DNA from: Verrucosispora sp. NA02020
GTDB taxonomy: Bacteria > Actinomycetota > Actinomycetes > Mycobacteriales > Micromonosporaceae
Length of the DNA stretch: 64,000 bases
NCBI RefSeq assembly: GCF_013364215.1
Contig: NZ_CP054923.1
Span: 1,302,001 to 1,366,000, forward strand
Direction: 5' to 3'
Positions 52,492 through 64,000 of this stretch are shown one piece after another. How positions within the stretch are numbered: the first letter of the stretch is position 1; every line of letters begins with the position of its first letter. A program made the translations under genes and the position numbers. The notes beneath the pieces were generated by a model. The model was not told the origin of the DNA and made no database searches. It saw only the letters and a program-made list of their open reading frames with translations.

Positions 52492-54267
52492 GTGACCAAC
52501 TCCCCGCTACCGGATCTTGACACGACGTCCCACCGGCGAGGTGCCGCGTGGGAGTTGTGGCGTGGGCTCAGCGGCCGGGCGGCCCGGCTCGTCGCCGGGC
52601 TGCACCAGACCTGGCGGCGCTCGTTGCAGGTCCGGGTGGTGACCATCACCCTGGTGGTCTCCAGCCTGCTGGTGGGCGGGTTCGCGTTCCTCATCGCCGA
52701 CAAGATCACCAACATCCTGCTGGACAACGCCAAGACCGACGTCCAGCTCCGGCTGACGAACGGCGCCGAGTACGCGGCCAAGCAGTTCAGTCTCTACGGT
52801 CAGCCGCAGGAGGCCCAGCTCCAGGAGACCATCGACGGCACGGTCAACTACCTGGCCGGCGGTGACCCCCAGCAGAACAGCGGCGTCGTGGTGGCCCTCA
52901 CCGCGGACAGCTACCCCGGGGTGATCGAGCCCCGCACGTCGCCGTCGGTGAACGTCCGGCCGCTGATCAGCCCCGAGCTGCGGGCCGCGGTCACCGATGG
53001 CAACGTGGCCAACCAGATCGTCACCGGGCGGCTCACCAGCGACGACAACACGAAGTACCTGGTCTACGGCACGCCGGTGCCGACCCAGTTCGGCCAGGTG
53101 GAGCTCTACTACTTCGTGCCGCTGACGGTGCAGGACGTGACGTCCGGTCAGGCCCGGGCCACCGTGGTCGCCACCGGGGTCGCCCTGGTGCTGCTGCTCG
53201 GCGTGCTCGCCGCGCTGGTGACCCGGCTCGTGGTGCTGCCGGTGCGGGTCGCCGCCCGGACCGCCCAGCGGCTCTCCGCCGGCCTGCTCGACCAGCGGAT
53301 GGCGGTCAACGGCGAGGACGACCTGGCCCTGCTCGCCGCCTCGTTCAACCAGATGGCCACCAACCTGCAACGACAGATCCTGCGGCTGGAGGAGATGTCC
53401 CGGCTGCAACGCCGGTTCACCTCGGACGTCTCGCACGAGCTGCGGACGCCGCTGACCACGGTCCGGATGGCCGCCGACCTGATCTTCGCCGAGCGCGACG
53501 AGTTCGATCCGGCGGTGGCCCGCAGCGCCGAGCTGCTCCAGGCCGAGCTGGACCGGTTCGAGGAGCTGCTGACCGACCTGCTGGAGATCAGCCGGTTCGA
53601 CGCCGGTTTCGCGGTGCTCGACTCCGAGCCGACCGACCTGGTGCCGGTGGTGCACCGGGTGGTGGACCGGCTCTCCGGGCTGGCCGAGCGGGTCGGGGTG
53701 ACGATCGAGTTGGACGTGCCGTCCGCCCCGGTGATCGCCGAGATCGACCCGCGCCGGGTCGAGCGGGTGCTGCGCAACCTGGTCGGCAACGCCGTGGAGC
53801 ACGGTGAGGGCCGGCCGGTGCGGATCACGCTGGGGATGGACGAGACCGCCGTGGCGCTCACCGTCCGGGACCACGGCGTCGGGCTCAAGCCCGGCGAGGA
53901 GAAGCTGGTGTTCAACCGGTTCTGGCGGGCCGACCCGTCGCGGGCCCGGCAGACCGGTGGCACCGGGCTGGGGCTGTCGATCAGCCTGGAGGACGCCCGG
54001 CTGCACGGCGGCTGGCTGGAGGCGTGGGGCGCACCCGGGCAGGGTGCCCAGTTCCGGCTCACCCTGCCGGCGCGGGCCGGTGACCGGTTGACCACCTCGC
54101 CGCTGCGCCTGGTGCCGGCCGACGCGACGCTGCCGTTCGGCGGTGCCCCCGCCGGAAGCCTGCTGGCCATCGGCCCGGGGCCGGCCGGTGGGCTCACCGT
54201 CACACCGGCGGCCGGTGGCGGCGCCACCCCGACCGTGCCCGAGCAGCGCGCGGAGGTGGGGTCGTGA
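52492..54267 (+). CDS. mtrB: Sensor histidine kinase MtrB
   Basis: This 591-residue kinase has TM1 at VVTITLVVSSLLVGGFAFLIADKI, a ~140-residue extracytoplasmic domain, and TM2 at VATGVALVLLLGVLAALVTRLVV. Then come HAMP, dimerisation region RFTSDVSHELRTPLTTVRMAADL with phospho-acceptor H315, and ATP-binding NLVGNAVEHGEG and GTGLGLSISLEDARLHGGWLEAWG. Features and order with mtrA and lpqB identify MtrB. GTG at 52492. Its stop overlaps the lpqB start (GTGA). Confidence 0.95.
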   Translation: MTNSPLPDLDTTSHRRGAAWELWRGLSGRAARLVAGLHQTWRRSLQVRVVTITLVVSSLLVGGFAFLIADKITNILLDNAKTDVQLRLTNGAEYAAKQFSLYGQPQEAQLQETIDGTVNYLAGGDPQQNSGVVVALTADSYPGVIEPRTSPSVNVRPLISPELRAAVTDGNVANQIVTGRLTSDDNTKYLVYGTPVPTQFGQVELYYFVPLTVQDVTSGQARATVVATGVALVLLLGVLAALVTRLVVLPVRVAARTAQRLSAGLLDQRMAVNGEDDLALLAASFNQMATNLQRQILRLEEMSRLQRRFTSDVSHELRTPLTTVRMAADLIFAERDEFDPAVARSAELLQAELDRFEELLTDLLEISRFDAGFAVLDSEPTDLVPVVHRVVDRLSGLAERVGVTIELDVPSAPVIAEIDPRRVERVLRNLVGNAVEHGEGRPVRITLGMDETAVALTVRDHGVGLKPGEEKLVFNRFWRADPSRARQTGGTGLGLSISLEDARLHGGWLEAWGAPGQGAQFRLTLPARAGDRLTTSPLRLVPADATLPFGGAPAGSLLAIGPGPAGGLTVTPAAGGGATPTVPEQRAEVGS

Positions 54268-56060
54268 GGCGTCGGGTCACCGGTGCCGTGTTCGGCGTCG
54301 TCCTGGCGCTGGCCCTCACCGCGGGTTGCGGCATCCCGGATCACTCCGAGGTGCAGGTCGAGCAGCGTGGGCCGGCGGCCGAGGCGAGCTGGTCGCTGGG
54401 ACGGGGCAGCGAGCCGCCGACCCGGACGGCCAGCGGGAGCGACGCCGAGGCGTTCGTCCGCAACTTCCTGGCCGCCGCCGCGGGCGAGCCGGACCGGGCG
54501 TACGAGCGGGTCAAGCAGTTCATCGCGGCGGCCGACAAGCCCAGCCTGCAGGAGCGGCAGGGCAGCGAGGTGGCGCTGTCGGTGGTCCGCCTGACCGACG
54601 ATCCGGTGATCGAGCCGGACGTCGATAGCATGAAGGTCACCATCACCGTCCAGCAGGTCGGCCTGCTGCGGGCCAACGGCATGCTGGTGCCACCGTTGGC
54701 CACCGAGTCGACCTACGAGTTCCGGCTGATCAGCGCCGGTCCGGCAGGCCAGGACGACGCCGGCTTCTATGTCAGCGACCCGCCCAACGTGCTGCTGCTC
54801 AGCGACGAGGCCCTGCGCCGCTACTACCAGGCCCAGTCCATCTACTTCTGGAACTCCGACCGCACCCGGCTCGTGCCCGACCAGCGGTACCTCTCCTCGG
54901 TGGTGCCCGCCGAACGCCGGGTCAGCGAGGTGGTCCGCTGGTTGACCGCAGGGCCTTCGGAGTGGCTGCGGGCCGGCGCCTCCGGCCTGCCCGACCGCAC
55001 CGAGATGATCAACAATGCCACCGGCGCGGACGGCCGGTGGGAGGTCAACCTGGACATGCCCGGTGCCGACGAGGGGCGTCTGGAGCAGCTCGCCACCCAA
55101 CTGGCCTGGTCCCTGCCGGAGCTGGACGGCACCGTCGAGATCAAGATCCTGAACCAGTCCCGCAAGGTCGTCGACCTGGGTGGACAGCGGTCGTCGAACC
55201 CGCTCTACACGCTCGACGGCACCGCCCGGTACTGCGTCTACGACGGAGCGATCCACGGGCTGGCCGTCACCAGCGAGTCGAACCGGCCGGTCCCGGTGGC
55301 CGCCGAGTCGAACCGCGACATCGTCTCCGCCGGGCTGCGGCGGGCCGGCCCCGACGTGCTGGCCGCCCTGGTGGTGACCGGCGCGGACGGCCGACAGCGA
55401 CTCAGCGTCGGGCGGGGCCGGGACGTGGTAGAGAACTTCGTGACCGAACCGGCCCGTGGCCACGCCGCGATCAGCCGTCCGGTGTGGCTCCGCAGCGACC
55501 ACGGCCGCCCGTACGGGCTGGTGGTCGCCGACAACCGGCTGTACCGCTTCGACGACCAGGCGGCGCTGCGGCCGGTGCAACTGGGCCTGCCGGGTCAGGT
55601 CGGCGGGGTCGCGGCGGCGCTGGACGGGCACCGGGTCGCCCTGATCGTCGACGGTGCGCTGCACGTGGCGGCGATCAGCTGGGAGGGCGGCGTGCCCACG
55701 GTCGGCCCGACGCGGCGTCTGGTCACCTCGTTGACCCGGCCGACGGCGGTCGACTGGGGCGCGGAGAACCGGCTGCTGGTGGCCGGTTCGGCGGGGCGAC
55801 CGGCGATCTACGAGGTCAGCGTGGACGGCGCCCTGGAGACCCCGCTGCGGGAGGACGCCGGAGCCGAGGTGAGTCACGTGGCCGCGTACCCGACGATGCC
55901 GCTCTCCCCGTACGCGGGCTCGTTCATGTACGAGGCCAACGGCGTCGCGTACCGCAGCAACCCGTTCGAGCGGATCGTGCGGGACCAGGTCCAGGACGTC
56001 ACCCCGCCGCCCGCCGGGGTGCGCCCGGGCAACCCCACCGCTCCCTTCTTCCTCTACTAG
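54264..56060 (+). CDS. lpqB: Lipoprotein LpqB
   Basis: This 598-residue lipoprotein has signal and lipobox LALALTAGC (C22). A GerMN-type domain follows (RLVPDQRYLSSVVPAERRVSEVVRWLTAGPSEWL), then a C-terminal beta-propeller-like region. LpqB interacts with the MtrB sensor domain and tunes MtrAB signalling in mycobacteria. GTG at 54264 is coupled to mtrB. Confidence 0.93.
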   Translation: MRRRVTGAVFGVVLALALTAGCGIPDHSEVQVEQRGPAAEASWSLGRGSEPPTRTASGSDAEAFVRNFLAAAAGEPDRAYERVKQFIAAADKPSLQERQGSEVALSVVRLTDDPVIEPDVDSMKVTITVQQVGLLRANGMLVPPLATESTYEFRLISAGPAGQDDAGFYVSDPPNVLLLSDEALRRYYQAQSIYFWNSDRTRLVPDQRYLSSVVPAERRVSEVVRWLTAGPSEWLRAGASGLPDRTEMINNATGADGRWEVNLDMPGADEGRLEQLATQLAWSLPELDGTVEIKILNQSRKVVDLGGQRSSNPLYTLDGTARYCVYDGAIHGLAVTSESNRPVPVAAESNRDIVSAGLRRAGPDVLAALVVTGADGRQRLSVGRGRDVVENFVTEPARGHAAISRPVWLRSDHGRPYGLVVADNRLYRFDDQAALRPVQLGLPGQVGGVAAALDGHRVALIVDGALHVAAISWEGGVPTVGPTRRLVTSLTRPTAVDWGAENRLLVAGSAGRPAIYEVSVDGALETPLREDAGAEVSHVAAYPTMPLSPYAGSFMYEANGVAYRSNPFERIVRDQVQDVTPPPAGVRPGNPTAPFFLY

Positions 56061-56070
56061 GGTCTCACCC

Positions 56071-56769
56071 GTGCTGGCCGGGCTCTGGGCGGACCTGACC
56101 GATCTGGTGCTGCCCGCCGACTGCGCCGGATGTCGGGAACGCCGGTCGGGACTGCGGCACGGCGTGTGTCCCGACTGCGTCGCCACGCTCGGCGCGCTGC
56201 GTCCCGGGCCGGTGCGGCCGGTCCCCGCCCCACCCGGACTGCCGCCCTGTCACGCCCTGGGCCCGTACGGCGGGCCGCTGCGGGAGATCCTGCTGGCGTA
56301 CAAGGACCACGGCCGCCACGGCCTGGCCCGCCCGCTCGGCGCCCTGCTCGCCGAGGTCGTGGCCGCGGCGGTCGGCCCGGTCGGCCCGGTGCTGCTGGTG
56401 CCGGTGCCGGACACCCCGGCGGCGGCCCGGGCCCGGTACGGCGACCACCTCGGCCGGTTGACCCGCCACTGTGCCCACCGGCTCCGCGCGGCGGGCTGGC
56501 CGGTGCGGGTCGGTCGGGCGCTGCGCGCCATGCCGCGTCCGGACTCGGTCACGCTGGACAGCGCCGGTCGGGCCGAGGCCGCGGCGGCGGCGTTCCGGAT
56601 GCGCCCCGGCCTCGGGGCGGTGCCGGACGGGACGCGGGTGGTGCTGCTCGACGACATCGTCACCACCGGGGCCACCCTGGCGGCGATCAGCCGGGTGCTG
56701 ACCGCGCACGGATGGTCGCCCTCGGTGGCGACAGTGCTCGCGGCGACCGCGCGAAGGCGCCAACCGTAA
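56071..56769 (+). CDS. ComF-like phosphoribosyltransferase-family protein
   Basis: This 232-residue protein has an N-terminal zinc-ribbon-like region (CAGCRERRSGLRHGVCPDC), YGGPLREILLAYKDHGRHGLARPLG and the PRPP-binding loop VVLLDDIVTTGATL. These are the ComF/GntX family features. In naturally competent bacteria ComF helps DNA uptake; the actinobacterial role is unknown. GTG at 56071, ten bases after lpqB; it corresponds to Rv3242c. Confidence 0.87.
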   Translation: MLAGLWADLTDLVLPADCAGCRERRSGLRHGVCPDCVATLGALRPGPVRPVPAPPGLPPCHALGPYGGPLREILLAYKDHGRHGLARPLGALLAEVVAAAVGPVGPVLLVPVPDTPAAARARYGDHLGRLTRHCAHRLRAAGWPVRVGRALRAMPRPDSVTLDSAGRAEAAAAAFRMRPGLGAVPDGTRVVLLDDIVTTGATLAAISRVLTAHGWSPSVATVLAATARRRQP

Positions 56770-57019
56770 CCGATTGTGTTTCCGTTTCACCCCTTCGTGT
56801 ATGAGCTGTGGAAATCACCCGGTGGTCTTGGCGACGGGGGGTGACGGCCGGGCGAACAGGAGTTAGCGTTTGCCTGTCGGGGGTAGGAAGGCGATTCCAC
56901 CCACCCCCGGCGGTGAGAGGAGGCGTAGCCGTATTGACCGGTCGACGCCGACTGGGGTCGTCCCCGCCACGCGCGACCGGGTTTCTCGGATCGAAGACCA
57001 TCCGATCGAGGGAGGTCAC
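56770..57019. other. Leader region of hpf
   Basis: This 250-bp spacer must hold the hpf promoter. CGTGTATGAGCTGTGG and GAGTTAGCGTTTGCC are the only AT-richer patches. An open in-frame extension of hpf (from 56870) is Arg/Pro-rich and not conserved-looking, so it is treated as non-coding. Confidence 0.35.
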
Positions 57020-57649
57020 GTGGACATCGTGGTCAAGGGCCGTAACGTCGAAGTGCCGGATCACTACCGGGTACATGTCGCAGACAAACTCGCGAAGATC
57101 GAACGCTACGACCACAAACTTATTCGTGTCGATGTGGAGCTGTTCCACGAGCGCAATCCGCGCCAGGCCGATCACTGCCAGCGGGTGGAGATCACCTGCT
57201 ACTCCCGGGGCCCGGTAATCCGGGCGGAGGCCTGCACCGACGACTTCTACAGTGCGCTCGACGCGGCCATCGCCAAGCTCGACGCCCGGCTGCGTCGTGC
57301 GGCCGACCGGCGTCGCGTACACCGTGGGCGGCACACACCGATCTCGGTCGCCGCCGCCACCGCCGGCCTGCCGGTGACCGACCTGCCCGCGCTCGCCGCG
57401 CCTGCGGAGTCCGGCACCGCCACCGCCGTGGCCGAGCGGCCGGAGGAGGAACACGAGGCGGAACAGCCCTGGCACATCGCCCGGGAGAAGGTCCACCCCG
57501 CCGAGCCGATGACCGTCGACGACGCCCTCTTCCAGATGGAACTGGTCGGCCACGACTTCTACCTGTTCCAGGACAAGGAGTCCGGCCGGCCGAGTGTGGT
57601 CTACCGACGGCACGCCTACGACTACGGCATCATCTCGCTGGACATCTGA
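57020..57649 (+). CDS. hpf: Long-form ribosome hibernation promoting factor
   Basis: This 209-residue protein has an N-terminal S30AE domain (VDIVVKGRNVEVPDHYRVHVADKLAKIERYD, VDVELFHERNP, IRAEACTDDFYSALDAAIAKLDARLRR), a variable linker and the C-terminal dimerisation domain. The latter includes KVHPAEPMTVDDALFQMELVGHDFYLFQDKESG and ending DYGIISLDI. It dimerises 70S ribosomes in stationary phase or stress. GTG at 57020 is chosen for GGGAGG just upstream; earlier starts add unrelated sequence. Between the comF-like gene and secA, as in mycobacteria. Confidence 0.95.
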   Translation: MDIVVKGRNVEVPDHYRVHVADKLAKIERYDHKLIRVDVELFHERNPRQADHCQRVEITCYSRGPVIRAEACTDDFYSALDAAIAKLDARLRRAADRRRVHRGRHTPISVAAATAGLPVTDLPALAAPAESGTATAVAERPEEEHEAEQPWHIAREKVHPAEPMTVDDALFQMELVGHDFYLFQDKESGRPSVVYRRHAYDYGIISLDI

Positions 57650-57655
57650 GCGGCC

Positions 57656-57695
57656 CGCCGCCCCCGGATCGGGAGCGCCCGATCCGGGGGCGGCG
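57656..57695. terminator. Bidirectional hairpin terminator
   Basis: An 18-bp perfect stem (57656-57673 with 57678-57695, loop AGCG) sits in the convergent gap between hpf and the GNAT gene, serving both. Confidence 0.85.
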
Positions 57696-57715
57696 CGACC
57701 GGCCCTCCCGAGCGG

Positions 57716-58825
57716 TCAGTCCGCCGGGTCGGTGCGGAGCAGCCCGTACACCGTGGAGTCGGCCCGGGTGCCCTCCGAGGCGGGCAGCCGCCCGCGCAGC
57801 AGCCCCTCGCGCCGGAAGCCGGCCTTCTGCAGGACCCGCTGCGAGGCGAGGTTCTCCGAAAGCGTGCCCGCCCAGAGCCGGGCCAGCCCGACGCGGTCGA
57901 ACCCCCACCGGGTGAGCAGCCGGACGGCCCGGGTGGCGTACCCGCGCCCGTACCACTCCGGCAGCAGGCTGTAACCGATCATGGCCTGGCTCGCGGGTGC
58001 CTCGTGGATCAGCGAGCAGCCGCCGACGAACGCGTCGCTGGCGGCGTCCCGCAGGACCACGGCGGCGGACCGGCCGACCAGCCACTGACTCTGTGCCCCG
58101 GCGCACCGGCGGTCGACGTCGTCCCGCGTGGGCCGCTCGGGCGGCACCATGCTGGCCACCACCTCCGGCGCGGAGTGCAGACGGAACATGTCGTCCGCGT
58201 CGTCGGGACCGAGCGGGCGCAGCACGACCACCCCGTCGGTGAGCCGGCCGTCGGGCAGGTCCGGCAGCGGACGCGGGGACGGTCCGGGCGGGTCGTCGGC
58301 GAGGCGTACCCAGACGGTCAGGTCCCGGCGGCCACCGCCGCGCACCGGACCGCCGCTGCGGCGTACCCCCTCGGGTTGGAAGCCGGCGGCCAGCGCGACC
58401 CGCTGGCTGGCCGTGTTCTCGACGTGGGTGACCAGCTCCAGCCGGGCGGTTCCGGTGGCGAAGGCCCGTTGCGCCAGGGCCCGGGTGGCGGCGGTGGCGA
58501 CACCCCGGCCGCGCGCCCACGGCGCCACCCAGTAGCCGATCTCGGCCTGGGCGCGCTGCGGCACCGCATGACTCAGCCCGACCGTGCCGAGCAGCCGGTC
58601 GTCGCCGGGGTCCGCGACGGCGTACGCGGCGCCTCCGGCGGCGAAGGCGGCCGGGGCGCCCTCGGCCACCCACCAGCGGCCGTCGGCCTCGGTGTACGGA
58701 CGGGGCAGCCCGTCGAGGTAGCGCTGGACCAGCGGGTCGGCGCACCCCGCGACGATGTCGGGGACGTCGTCCGGTCGGAACGGGCGCAGCCGGACGTCCG
58801 CCGTCTCGATGCTTGCCGGCGTCAT
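57716..58825 (-). CDS. Tandem double-GNAT acetyltransferase
   Basis: This 369-residue protein contains two RimJ-type GNAT domains. Domain 1 is about residues 1-180 (VRLRPFRPDDVPDIVAG, EIGYWVAPWARGRGVATAATRALAQRAF). Domain 2 is about 195-369 (VVLRPLGPDDADDMFRLHSAPEVV, MIGYSLLPEWYGRGYATRAVRLLTRWGF, ENLASQRVLQKAGFRREG). Both acetyl-CoA loops (R/G-x-x-G-x-A) look intact. Substrates could be ribosomal protein N-termini or small molecules. ATG at 58825 overlaps the upstream double-GNAT stop (ATGA). Confidence 0.85.
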   Translation of the reverse strand: MTPASIETADVRLRPFRPDDVPDIVAGCADPLVQRYLDGLPRPYTEADGRWWVAEGAPAAFAAGGAAYAVADPGDDRLLGTVGLSHAVPQRAQAEIGYWVAPWARGRGVATAATRALAQRAFATGTARLELVTHVENTASQRVALAAGFQPEGVRRSGGPVRGGGRRDLTVWVRLADDPPGPSPRPLPDLPDGRLTDGVVVLRPLGPDDADDMFRLHSAPEVVASMVPPERPTRDDVDRRCAGAQSQWLVGRSAAVVLRDAASDAFVGGCSLIHEAPASQAMIGYSLLPEWYGRGYATRAVRLLTRWGFDRVGLARLWAGTLSENLASQRVLQKAGFRREGLLRGRLPASEGTRADSTVYGLLRTDPAD

Positions 58826-59979
58826 GCCAGGTCCTCCGCGATCAGGCCGCCGACCCAGGCGTCGACCCGGGTGCCGCGATGGGCGAGGGCCCGCCGGGCG
58901 GTGCCCTCGACGGCGAAACCGACCTTCTCGGCGACCCGTCGCGAGGCGACGTTGCCGACGGTGGCCCGCCACTCCACGCGGGCCAGGCCGAGCACGGCGA
59001 AGCCCCAGGCGCAGAGCGCGGCCAGCGCCGCGGTCTGGTGACCCCGGCCACGGGCGTGCGGCGCGGTCATGAAGCCGACGTCGGCCAGCAGCGGATCGGT
59101 GGGGGAGAGCCGCAGGTCGATCGTGCCGACGTAGCGGTCCTGCCGGTCGGCGATCGCGTAGCCGGCGGCGGTGCCCCCGGCCCACGCCTGACGGCAGTAC
59201 TCCAGGAACGACTCGGCGTCCCGCCGCCGGTAGTCCGTCGGGAGACTGGTCCAGCGCCGGGTCTCCGGATCGCGGCAGGTGGCCTCGATCGCGTCGAGGT
59301 CGTCCTCCTCCATGGCCCGCAGCCGCAGCTCGTGGTCGCCGCTGGTGGCGAAGAGGACGGGCGGTGGCCGGCCGAAGACCGCCGCCCGTCGGGCCGGCAG
59401 GGTGCCCGGCCCGGCCGGACCCACCTCACCCGGCGCCGGGATCTCGTCGGGCGAGAGCGAGCCGATCCAGCCCTCCGGTCGGCCCCCGGGTGCCGGATCG
59501 GCCAGCCGCAGCCGACCGTCGATGCGGAAACCGGCCCGTAGCGCGACCAACCGGGAGGCGTGGTTGCCCAGTTCCGCCTGCCAGATCAGGCGGCGCAGGG
59601 GCACCGCGTCGAAGGCCCAGCGGGCCACCGCCCGGGTGGCACGTACCGCCACGCCGCGTCGGCGGGCCCAGGGGGCGGTCCAGTAGCCGACCTCGCCCGT
59701 ACCACGGTCGATCGAGACGAGCCCGCAGGAGCCGAGCAGTGTGCCGGTGATGGCGTCGCAGACCGCGAAGGGTGCTCCGGTGCCGGCCGTCCAGGCCGCC
59801 GGGGCGATCTCGGCGACGAACCGCTGGGCGTCCACCGGTCGGTACGGGCGGGGTACGGTGGTCCAGCGCTGAATGTCCGGATCCTGGCAGGCGCGGTGGA
59901 CGTCGGCGGCGTCCTCGGGTTGCCACGGGCGCAGCAGTACTCCGTCCTCGGCGATCTCCACGGGCTCCATCCGAGACAT
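58822..59979 (-). CDS. Tandem double-GNAT acetyltransferase, second gene
   Basis: This 385-residue protein also has two GNAT domains. The first has VLLRPWQPEDAADVHRACQDPDIQRW and GYWTAPWARRRGVAVRATRAVARWAF. The second has LRLRAMEEDDLDAIEATCRDPETRRWTSLP and GFMTAPHARGRGHQTAALAALCAWGF, NVASRRVAEKVGFAVEG. It is operonic with the following double-GNAT gene, giving four GNAT domains in a row, probably by gene duplication. Start taken at ATG 59979; ATG 59970 and GTG 60000 are alternatives without a deciding ribosome site. Confidence 0.83.
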   Translation of the reverse strand: MSRMEPVEIAEDGVLLRPWQPEDAADVHRACQDPDIQRWTTVPRPYRPVDAQRFVAEIAPAAWTAGTGAPFAVCDAITGTLLGSCGLVSIDRGTGEVGYWTAPWARRRGVAVRATRAVARWAFDAVPLRRLIWQAELGNHASRLVALRAGFRIDGRLRLADPAPGGRPEGWIGSLSPDEIPAPGEVGPAGPGTLPARRAAVFGRPPPVLFATSGDHELRLRAMEEDDLDAIEATCRDPETRRWTSLPTDYRRRDAESFLEYCRQAWAGGTAAGYAIADRQDRYVGTIDLRLSPTDPLLADVGFMTAPHARGRGHQTAALAALCAWGFAVLGLARVEWRATVGNVASRRVAEKVGFAVEGTARRALAHRGTRVDAWVGGLIAEDLA

Positions 59980-60140
59980 CGTGCCGGATCGTTCGCCCAC
60001 GGCGTAACCGGATGACCGAGGGTCGGGCGGTCCGTCGGTGCGTTATGTCGGTTTCACGGCGGCCGACCACCGCCACCAGTGACCATCGGCCCGTGGGAAC
60101 GCCTACGATGGTTCGAGACTGTCTAGGGGAGCGTTGATCC
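59980..60140. other. Divergent spacer upstream of secA
   Basis: About 160 bp between the GNAT operon and secA. The segment CTACGATGGTTCGAGACTGTCTAGGGGAGC just before secA includes its ribosome site. No other structure stands out. Confidence 0.35.
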
Positions 60141-63059
<2,919 letters not shown>

Positions 63060-63102
63060 CGCCGCACCCGGCGGGCCTACCGGCCCCGCCGCGACGGGTT
63101 CT

Positions 63103-63139
63103 CGACGGAGCCGTGGTCCTGGTGACCACGGCTCCGTCG
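63103..63139. terminator. Bidirectional hairpin terminator after secA
   Basis: A 16-bp perfect stem (63103-63118 with 63124-63139, loop CTGGT) in the convergent gap between secA and the Rv3235-like gene. Confidence 0.85.
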
Positions 63140-63195
63140 CGTCCGCGCCGGGGACCCTGCGCGCCGGGGACGGCCTCGGGCGGCCCCGGGGGCGC

Positions 63196-63858
63196 TCAGA
63201 GGACGCGGAGGTCGGTGCAGAGCCAGGTGCCGCGTCGGTGTTCCAGGCGGAGCGCCATCGCCCAGGTGCGGCCGGCGGCCCCGGTGAGCACCACGGCGAC
63301 CTCGATGGCGGCCGGACGCGGCTCGCAGACACGCAGTCGACGCAGCCGGAGACCGGGGCGGGTGGACCGGCGGCGGGGCGTGGCCGGGGCGCCTCGGGCG
63401 GCGGCCCTGGCCAACTCGGGCAGCAGGTGGGCGGTGCGGGCCGGGTCGAGGTGGCGCCGCAACTGCACCGGCGGCCGGAAGCCGTTGAACACCTCCAGGC
63501 AGGTCGCCACGAAACGGTGCGCCACCCGGGTGGCCGCCGGAGTGGCCGTGACCAGGGCGTCGGGCGGCAGTCGTCGGGACCGGTCAGCCCCCGGCCCGGA
63601 CGGTGCCGGGCGGGTGTGCGGCCCGGCTTCGTCGACCAGGGGAATCGCGCCGAGGACCGGACGTCGGGTGGGCGGCCGGTCGGGCTCACGCCGGACGGGC
63701 CACGGCCCGGCCCCGGCGAAGAGGTCGAGGGCGAGCTGGCCGTGCACCGGGACGGGCCAGCCGGTGGCGTCCTCGTCCAGGAACGGCGGGTCGAACGCGG
63801 GGGCGGGTCGCAGCCGCACGGGAGGGCGGGGCGGCCCGGGTCGCCGGAGGTCGGTCAT
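63196..63858 (-). CDS. Rv3235-family protein
   Basis: This 220-residue protein has a disordered Pro/Arg-rich N-terminal half, then a conserved domain: ATRVAHRFVATCLEVFNGFRPPVQLRRHLDPARTAHLLPELARA, RLRRLRVCEPRPAAIEVAVVLTGAAGRTWAMALRLEHRRGTWLCTDLRVL. This is the actinobacterial Rv3235 family found near secA. The C-terminal half looks like an alpha/beta NTF2-like fold with tryptophans. Function unknown. ATG at 63858. Confidence 0.82.
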   Translation of the reverse strand: MTDLRRPGPPRPPVRLRPAPAFDPPFLDEDATGWPVPVHGQLALDLFAGAGPWPVRREPDRPPTRRPVLGAIPLVDEAGPHTRPAPSGPGADRSRRLPPDALVTATPAATRVAHRFVATCLEVFNGFRPPVQLRRHLDPARTAHLLPELARAAARGAPATPRRRSTRPGLRLRRLRVCEPRPAAIEVAVVLTGAAGRTWAMALRLEHRRGTWLCTDLRVL

Positions 63859-64000
63859 CGCACTGCGCCTCGCCTCGGGATGTCAGCGGTGGATGTCAGC
63901 GGTCGTTGGTTGCGTTTGCCTTCGTTTGCCTTCGACAGCTTCCATCTTCGGCCATGGATCAGGGTCGGTCAATGGCGCGGCGGGATCGGGTGGCTACTCC
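63859..64000. repeat. Upstream gap with two short tandem duplications
   Basis: GGATGTCAGCGGT is repeated directly (63878-63890, 63891-63903), and GTTTGCCTTC is repeated directly (63914-63923, 63924-63933). They lie upstream of the Rv3235-like gene and may be regulator sites or replication slippage. No gene start is seen before the window ends. Confidence 0.6.

Overview
The window is very GC-rich, uses many GTG starts, is densely packed with overlapping stop/start codons, and carries WhiB, MtrAB-LpqB, F420 (FbiABC) and Xre/DUF397 genes. This points to a filamentous actinobacterium of the Micromonosporaceae (Micromonospora-like). All calls come from reading the sequence and from family knowledge; no database search was run.

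Backbone. The order cofE-cofD, whiB, zincin-like gene, DUF3499 gene, manB, Trm112-like gene, SIS isomerase, manA, sahH, mtrA-mtrB-lpqB, comF-like gene, hpf, secA and the Rv3235-like gene follows the conserved actinobacterial block known from Mycobacterium tuberculosis Rv3235-Rv3262, with matching relative orientations. It covers F420 synthesis, mannose-sugar supply, methyl-cycle recycling, cell-wall signalling, ribosome hibernation and protein export. Several segments interrupt it. The largest lies between the DUF3499 gene (ends 9196) and manB (37310).

Accessory segment 9.4-37.2 kb. First comes a polyamine/agmatine locus (9454-22517): two FAD amine oxidases, a class III aminotransferase, an Lrp regulator, a PotDABC importer, a saccharopine-dehydrogenase-like enzyme and an agmatinase-like ureohydrolase, with an Xre/DUF397 pair embedded. 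A gabT, an aminobutyraldehyde dehydrogenase and a second ALDH (30636-34958) could complete the route to succinate. Between these halves sits a distinct six-gene run (24016-29775): VanR/VanS-like two-component pair, VanT-like ten-helix membrane acyltransferase-family protein, fold-type II serine racemase/dehydratase-like PLP enzyme, D-Ala-D-X ligase and VanX-like dipeptidase. It looks like a D-Ser-type glycopeptide-resistance module in which VanT is split and its racemase half replaced by an unrelated enzyme. This is the most interesting system in the window, and its function is inferred.

Other regions. 5.1-7.4 kb holds a secreted/DUF4331 cluster. 34965-36074 encodes a deaminase-like domain flanked by immunity-like domains. 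44.2-51.6 kb holds an RDD/SpoIIM pair and a MoxR-DUF58-DUF4350-DUF4129 membrane operon. 57.7-60.0 kb holds two double-GNAT genes.

Non-coding layer. Four intergenic hairpins share a GATCATGGAGTTG-type arm, three of them in convergent gaps. A different 22-bp-arm hairpin supplies the gabT stop codon. Tiny ORFs starting M/V-S-(E/Q)-R are wedged between gene pairs so that each junction is a stop/start overlap (6966-7102, 17117-17146, 40124-40210). The sahH leader can form mutually exclusive helices.
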